NCBI GenBank assembly: GCA_018827585.1
Contig: JAHJXP010000079.1
Coordinates: 1-7,576 of the forward strand
Reading direction: 5' to 3'
Source of the DNA: Pseudomonadota bacterium
GTDB lineage: Bacteria; Desulfobacterota; Syntrophia; Syntrophales; UBA5619
DNA length: 7,576 bases
In this document: positions 5,138 to 7,576 of the stretch, in pieces
Numbering within the stretch: the first letter of the stretch is position 1
How the letters are laid out: every line of letters starts with the position of its first letter
Notes under the pieces: model-generated
What the model was told of the DNA's origin: nothing
Databases searched by the model: none
The model's input: only the letters and a program-made list of their open reading frames with translations
Position numbers and translations under genes: made by a program

Positions 5138-6877
5138 CTATCCGAGAGCCTCCCTGAGTTTCCGCAACCCGCCGATTACGTCCCTCCCCAGATGAAAGCG
5201 GATCACCTTGCGACCGCCGTCCAGCAGCGCCTGGCGGTCGCCGAGCGCCTGGGCCTCTTTGAGGATCCCGAAGGTCAGGGAGGATCGGGGCGAACCCGCT
5301 TCATCCGGGATACCCGCGTTCCCGGTTGCCTCTGCCGTCAGCTGCATAAATAGGCCCTTGCCCGCATCCCCTTTGTGCAACTGCCCCGTGGAGTGGAGGA
5401 AGCGCGGCCCATAGCCGACCGTCGTGGCCTTGCCGAATCGGTCGCGCAGCGCGGCGCGCAGCCCCAGCAGGGCCTGATCGGTTTCGGCATTGGACGGGAC
5501 ATACGCCTGAAGGGCGATGTAGGCGCCCCCCTGCCCCTGGGCGAGGAAACGATTCAACGCTTCGCCGGGTGTGCCCGCCCGGATATCGCCGTAGACGCGA
5601 ATGCCGCCGGCCTCCAGAACGGGCGTGAGGGCGGGGAGTCTACCCTTCGTCTGAAAATCGGCCGTCACCCGTCTGGCGAGCTCCTTCGCGGATTCCACAT
5701 CGGGCTGGTCAAAGGGGTTGATGCCCAGGCAGACGCCGGCAACGGCAACGGCCATCTCCCACAAGAAAAACTGTCCGCCCAGGTCGTAGCGATCCCGCAG
5801 CCGCAAGACGATGACGGGATGGCCGAGTCGTGCCAATCCGTGCAGGGCTAAGTCGTTCGTTTCGTCCCCTTCCATCCGCAGGTGGACGAAAACGCGGTCG
5901 CCGCCATACGATCGCAAATCCCCGAGCGGCTCGCCGACCACGGGCAGGATGCCGCGACCCTCCTTGCCGGTACTCTCGGCGATGAGCTGCTCCACCCAGT
6001 CGCCGAAGCTCCCGATCTCTTTGGAGGCCACCAAGGTGACCTTGTCGCGTCCCACCCCGGCCAGCTCCCCCAGAATCACGCCGAGCCTGGCCGCATCGTT
6101 CGAGCTTGGAAGCGGGCCCTTGCCCCCCCCGGCGTCACAGGCGGCCATCCGGGCGCGGTCGAGCAACGTCTCCAGATCCAACCCGATGAGCCTCGCCGGA
6201 ACAAGCCCAAAATAGGAGAGCGCCGAATAGCGCCCACCGATGTTCGGATCGTTGACGAAGGCATGCCGGAAACGATACCTCTGCGCCATTTCGAGGAGCC
6301 GGCTTCCCGGGTCGGTAATGGCGATAAAGTGACGACCGGCCTCTTGCGGCCCCACAGTGTCCAGGACAAGGTTGAAGAAGTACTTGAAGAAGGAGAGGGG
6401 TTCGACGGTCGTGCCGGACTTGGTGGAGACGATCAGCAAGGTCTTGCGCAGATCCAATCTGCTCGCATGACCTAAAACGGTGTCGGGATCGGTGCTGTCC
6501 AGCACGTCCAGTTGGAGGAATCCTTCTTTATGGCCGAAGGTTCTGCTGAAAACCTCCGGAGCCAGGCTCGACCCTCCCATGCCCAGGAGCAGCGCATGGG
6601 TGTACCCCTCCCTCCGGATGGAAACGGTCAGCTCCTCGATCTCCGCCAGATGCCCCCTCATCGACTCGGCGACGTGCAGCCATCCCAGCCGGTTCGCGAT
6701 CTCCGTGGGGTCGGGCTTCCAGACGGTATGATCGCCGGCCCATATACGGCGGATCACGTTGTCGCCGTCGAGCTTCGCGAGACCTGCCCGCACGATGGCG
6801 TCGTACAAACCCAGGCGGGCGGACAGGGATTCCCCATGCGCCGGCCGCCCGCCATCCTTTTTTTCCATGCCTCCCAT
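5138..6877 (-). CDS. pgi: Glucose-6-phosphate isomerase
   Basis: This enzyme interconverts glucose-6-phosphate and fructose-6-phosphate in glycolysis and gluconeogenesis, in the cytosol. The 579 residues hold the two sugar-isomerase (SIS) domains. Visible motifs are GMGGSSLAPEVF (99-110), the phosphate-binding STKSGTT (151-157), the PGI signature NIGGRYSALSYFG (212-224), the catalytic Glu region VEQLIAESTGKEG (296-308; Glu297), FDQPDVESAK (389-398) with Lys398, and PRFLHSTGQLHKGD (491-504) with conserved His. The last motif and the C-terminal region resemble the isomerase half of transaldolase/PGI fusion proteins, but no transaldolase domain is present. The ATG at 6877 is preferred because GGAGG lies five bases upstream; the ATG three codons later has it too close. 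It is the first gene of a probable operon with the GH15 enzyme 10 bp downstream. No convincing promoter of its own is visible, so read-through from ssrA is possible. Confidence 0.93.
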   Translation of the reverse strand: MGGMEKKDGGRPAHGESLSARLGLYDAIVRAGLAKLDGDNVIRRIWAGDHTVWKPDPTEIANRLGWLHVAESMRGHLAEIEELTVSIRREGYTHALLLGMGGSSLAPEVFSRTFGHKEGFLQLDVLDSTDPDTVLGHASRLDLRKTLLIVSTKSGTTVEPLSFFKYFFNLVLDTVGPQEAGRHFIAITDPGSRLLEMAQRYRFRHAFVNDPNIGGRYSALSYFGLVPARLIGLDLETLLDRARMAACDAGGGKGPLPSSNDAARLGVILGELAGVGRDKVTLVASKEIGSFGDWVEQLIAESTGKEGRGILPVVGEPLGDLRSYGGDRVFVHLRMEGDETNDLALHGLARLGHPVIVLRLRDRYDLGGQFFLWEMAVAVAGVCLGINPFDQPDVESAKELARRVTADFQTKGRLPALTPVLEAGGIRVYGDIRAGTPGEALNRFLAQGQGGAYIALQAYVPSNAETDQALLGLRAALRDRFGKATTVGYGPRFLHSTGQLHKGDAGKGLFMQLTAEATGNAGIPDEAGSPRSSLTFGILKEAQALGDRQALLDGGRKVIRFHLGRDVIGGLRKLREALG

Positions 6878-6899
6878 AAGATCCTCCGACTTCTCCCGT

Positions 6900-7045
6900 C
6901 CTATTGGCCACCCGGCGCCAATCCGAAGGAGGCCGGTGCCAGGGGCTTCGAGCGATACTTCCAGATCGAGTCGGATGACCTCCGAACGATCTATGGCAAG
7001 ACGCGGGGCGCCAAAAAAGCGTTAAAGAATTTCAGCGCTTCTTAA
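6900..7045 (+). other. Gap between pgi and ssrA: possible 3' remnant of a plus-strand gene
   Basis: The 201 bases between pgi and ssrA hold no clear gene. On the plus strand one frame reads GANPKEAGARGFERYFQIES, then DDLRTIYGKTRGAKKALKNF and SAS before TAA at 7043-7045. Composition and mostly G/C third positions look protein-like, but there is no start with a ribosome binding site outside pgi, and the end overlaps the likely ssrA terminator. I do not recognise the peptide. It may be the decayed tail of a lost gene or chance. Confidence 0.25.
7013..7043 (-). terminator. Probable terminator of ssrA
   Basis: On the minus strand AAGAAGCG (7043-7036) can pair with CGCTTTTT (7021-7014) around a 14-base loop, eight pairs with one G-U, and the run of T ends at 7013. 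It lies about 35 bases past the tmRNA 3' end. The large loop makes it moderate in strength, so some transcripts may continue into pgi. Confidence 0.45.
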
Positions 7046-7078
7046 AAAAGATAAACTATTGTAATTCAAGGAATAATT

Positions 7079-7434
7079 TGGTGGAGGCGGCGGGAGTCGA
7101 ACCCGCGTCCGGAAACCTTCCGCTGCACTTTCTACGTACATAGCTTCTGTTTTAAATTTCGCTCTTGAGGGCTCCCGGAAGCAGGATCCCCCCGTCGCTA
7201 TCCTGTAAGCTTTTCGCCTCTCTCCCCCCAGGCATGAGAGAGCGGTTATCCTGCCAGAATGACGCCCCCGAACCGGCCCGACAGGCGAAACCGGGAGGAC
7301 GTTAGCCGACTAAGCGGCTAAAGCGTAATCGTAGTTGTCTGCGATTAGGTTTTCCTGCCTGTTTAACGAGGCCTGCAGGAACCTCGGTACGCTTATGCAG
7401 CTTCACGCATCCCCGTCGAAACCGTGACGCCCCC
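7079..7434 (-). ncRNA. ssrA: Transfer-messenger RNA (tmRNA)
   Basis: tmRNA rescues ribosomes stalled on broken mRNAs and tags the unfinished protein for proteolysis, together with SmpB. The 5' end GGGGGCG (7434-7428) pairs with CGCCUCC near the 3' end to form the tRNA-like acceptor, and the 3' ACCA (7082-7079) is encoded. The T-arm reads GCGGGTTCGACTCCCGC, and the 5' part has the typical ACGGTTTCGACGGGGATGCG. The one-piece form of about 356 nt is normal. The tag reading frame lies at 7342-7310. GC-rich complementary stretches on both sides of it (for example around 7180-7260) fit the usual pseudoknots, which I did not fold. Confidence 0.95.
7310..7342 (-). other. tmRNA tag reading frame (ADNYDYALAA)
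   Basis: The resume codon GCA (7342-7340) begins A-D-N-Y-D-Y-A-L-A-A followed by TAG (7312-7310). With the alanine carried by tmRNA itself the tag is A-ADNYDYALAA. The ALAA ending is the usual degradation signal for ClpXP-type proteases. Confidence 0.92.
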
Positions 7435-7473
7435 ATGGATGTGAAGCGATGTGAATGAACAACTTACGGCCGC

Positions 7474-7502
7474 AGTATATGTCTTTTCCCTCGTCAAGTC
7501 AA
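7474..7502 (-). promoter_or_regulatory. ssrA promoter
   Basis: On the minus strand TTGACT (7502-7497), 17 bases and TATACT (7479-7474) form a sigma70-type promoter with one mismatch in each box. The start should fall near 7467, leaving a 5' leader of about 33 nt that RNase P would remove. Confidence 0.75.
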
Positions 7503-7576
7503 GGATGATTCCGACAACGCAGGGCGGCGCACCTTCCCTCACGAGGCCCTGTTTTTCGCCCGGAGGCCCCTCTCCA
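7503..7576. other. Right edge, nothing identifiable
   Basis: These 74 GC-rich bases upstream of the ssrA promoter show no recognisable gene end, repeat of note or terminator. They could be the edge of a gene continuing outside the window. Confidence 0.3.

Noticed and set aside
5811..6475. Plus-strand open frames opposite pgi
   Set aside because: Shadows of a confidently identified gene; no ribosome binding sites or family motifs.
7079..7434. tRNA gene suggested by the TTCGA T-loop and encoded CCA
   Set aside because: The tRNA-like ends are about 300 nt apart and enclose a tag reading frame, so this is tmRNA.
1..7576. CRISPR array or toxin-antitoxin or phage-defence cassette
   Set aside because: No regularly spaced repeats and no gene pairs with defence motifs were seen in any part of the window.

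Overview
The window looks like chromosomal DNA of a GC-rich Gram-negative bacterium, most plausibly from the Desulfobacterota (former Deltaproteobacteria). This rests on the gene set (an RdgC-like protein, LexA, a glucose-6-phosphate isomerase of the kind found in transaldolase-isomerase fusions) and on a tmRNA tag ending DYALAA. The assignment is an inference from general family knowledge, not from a search.

Layout. About 1-1722 is the end of an insertion sequence of the ISKra4 type, transcribed on the minus strand and cut by the window edge. It has a small OrfA with a Cys/His-rich motif (1199-1612) and a DDE transposase OrfB (1-1244) that has no start codon of its own and begins exactly at a run of nine A, so it is probably made by -1 frameshifting. 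A second frameshift near 749-752 probably breaks this copy. The element starts with a strong promoter lying in one arm of a 19-bp-arm hairpin whose other arm carries the OrfA ribosome binding site, a design expected to block translation of read-through transcripts. Next come two plus-strand genes: an RdgC-like recombination-associated protein (1798-2931) and a LexA-type repressor (3003-3590). The lexA promoter carries a perfect palindrome, ATAGAAC-N4-GTTCTAT, between its -35 and -10 boxes; it matches the GAAC-N4-GTTC SOS box known from Firmicutes.

Facing them on the minus strand is a compact block read in the order pgi (6877-5138), GH15 glucoamylase-like enzyme (5127-4030) and a VOC/glyoxalase-fold protein (about 4019-3629). 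Gaps are about 10 bp, so co-transcription is likely. The first two would connect release of glucose from alpha-glucans with entry of glucose-6-phosphate into glycolysis. The VOC gene has no usable start in frame with its conserved N-terminus and may carry a one-base insertion.

Upstream of that block, also on the minus strand, is a complete ssrA (tmRNA) gene (7434-7079) with tag ADNYDYALAA, a good sigma70-type promoter and a probable terminator. The remaining 74 bases at the right edge show nothing I can name.

No wholly new multi-gene system is evident. The most unusual structures are the regulatory architecture at the start of the insertion sequence, its frameshift site, and the lexA operator.
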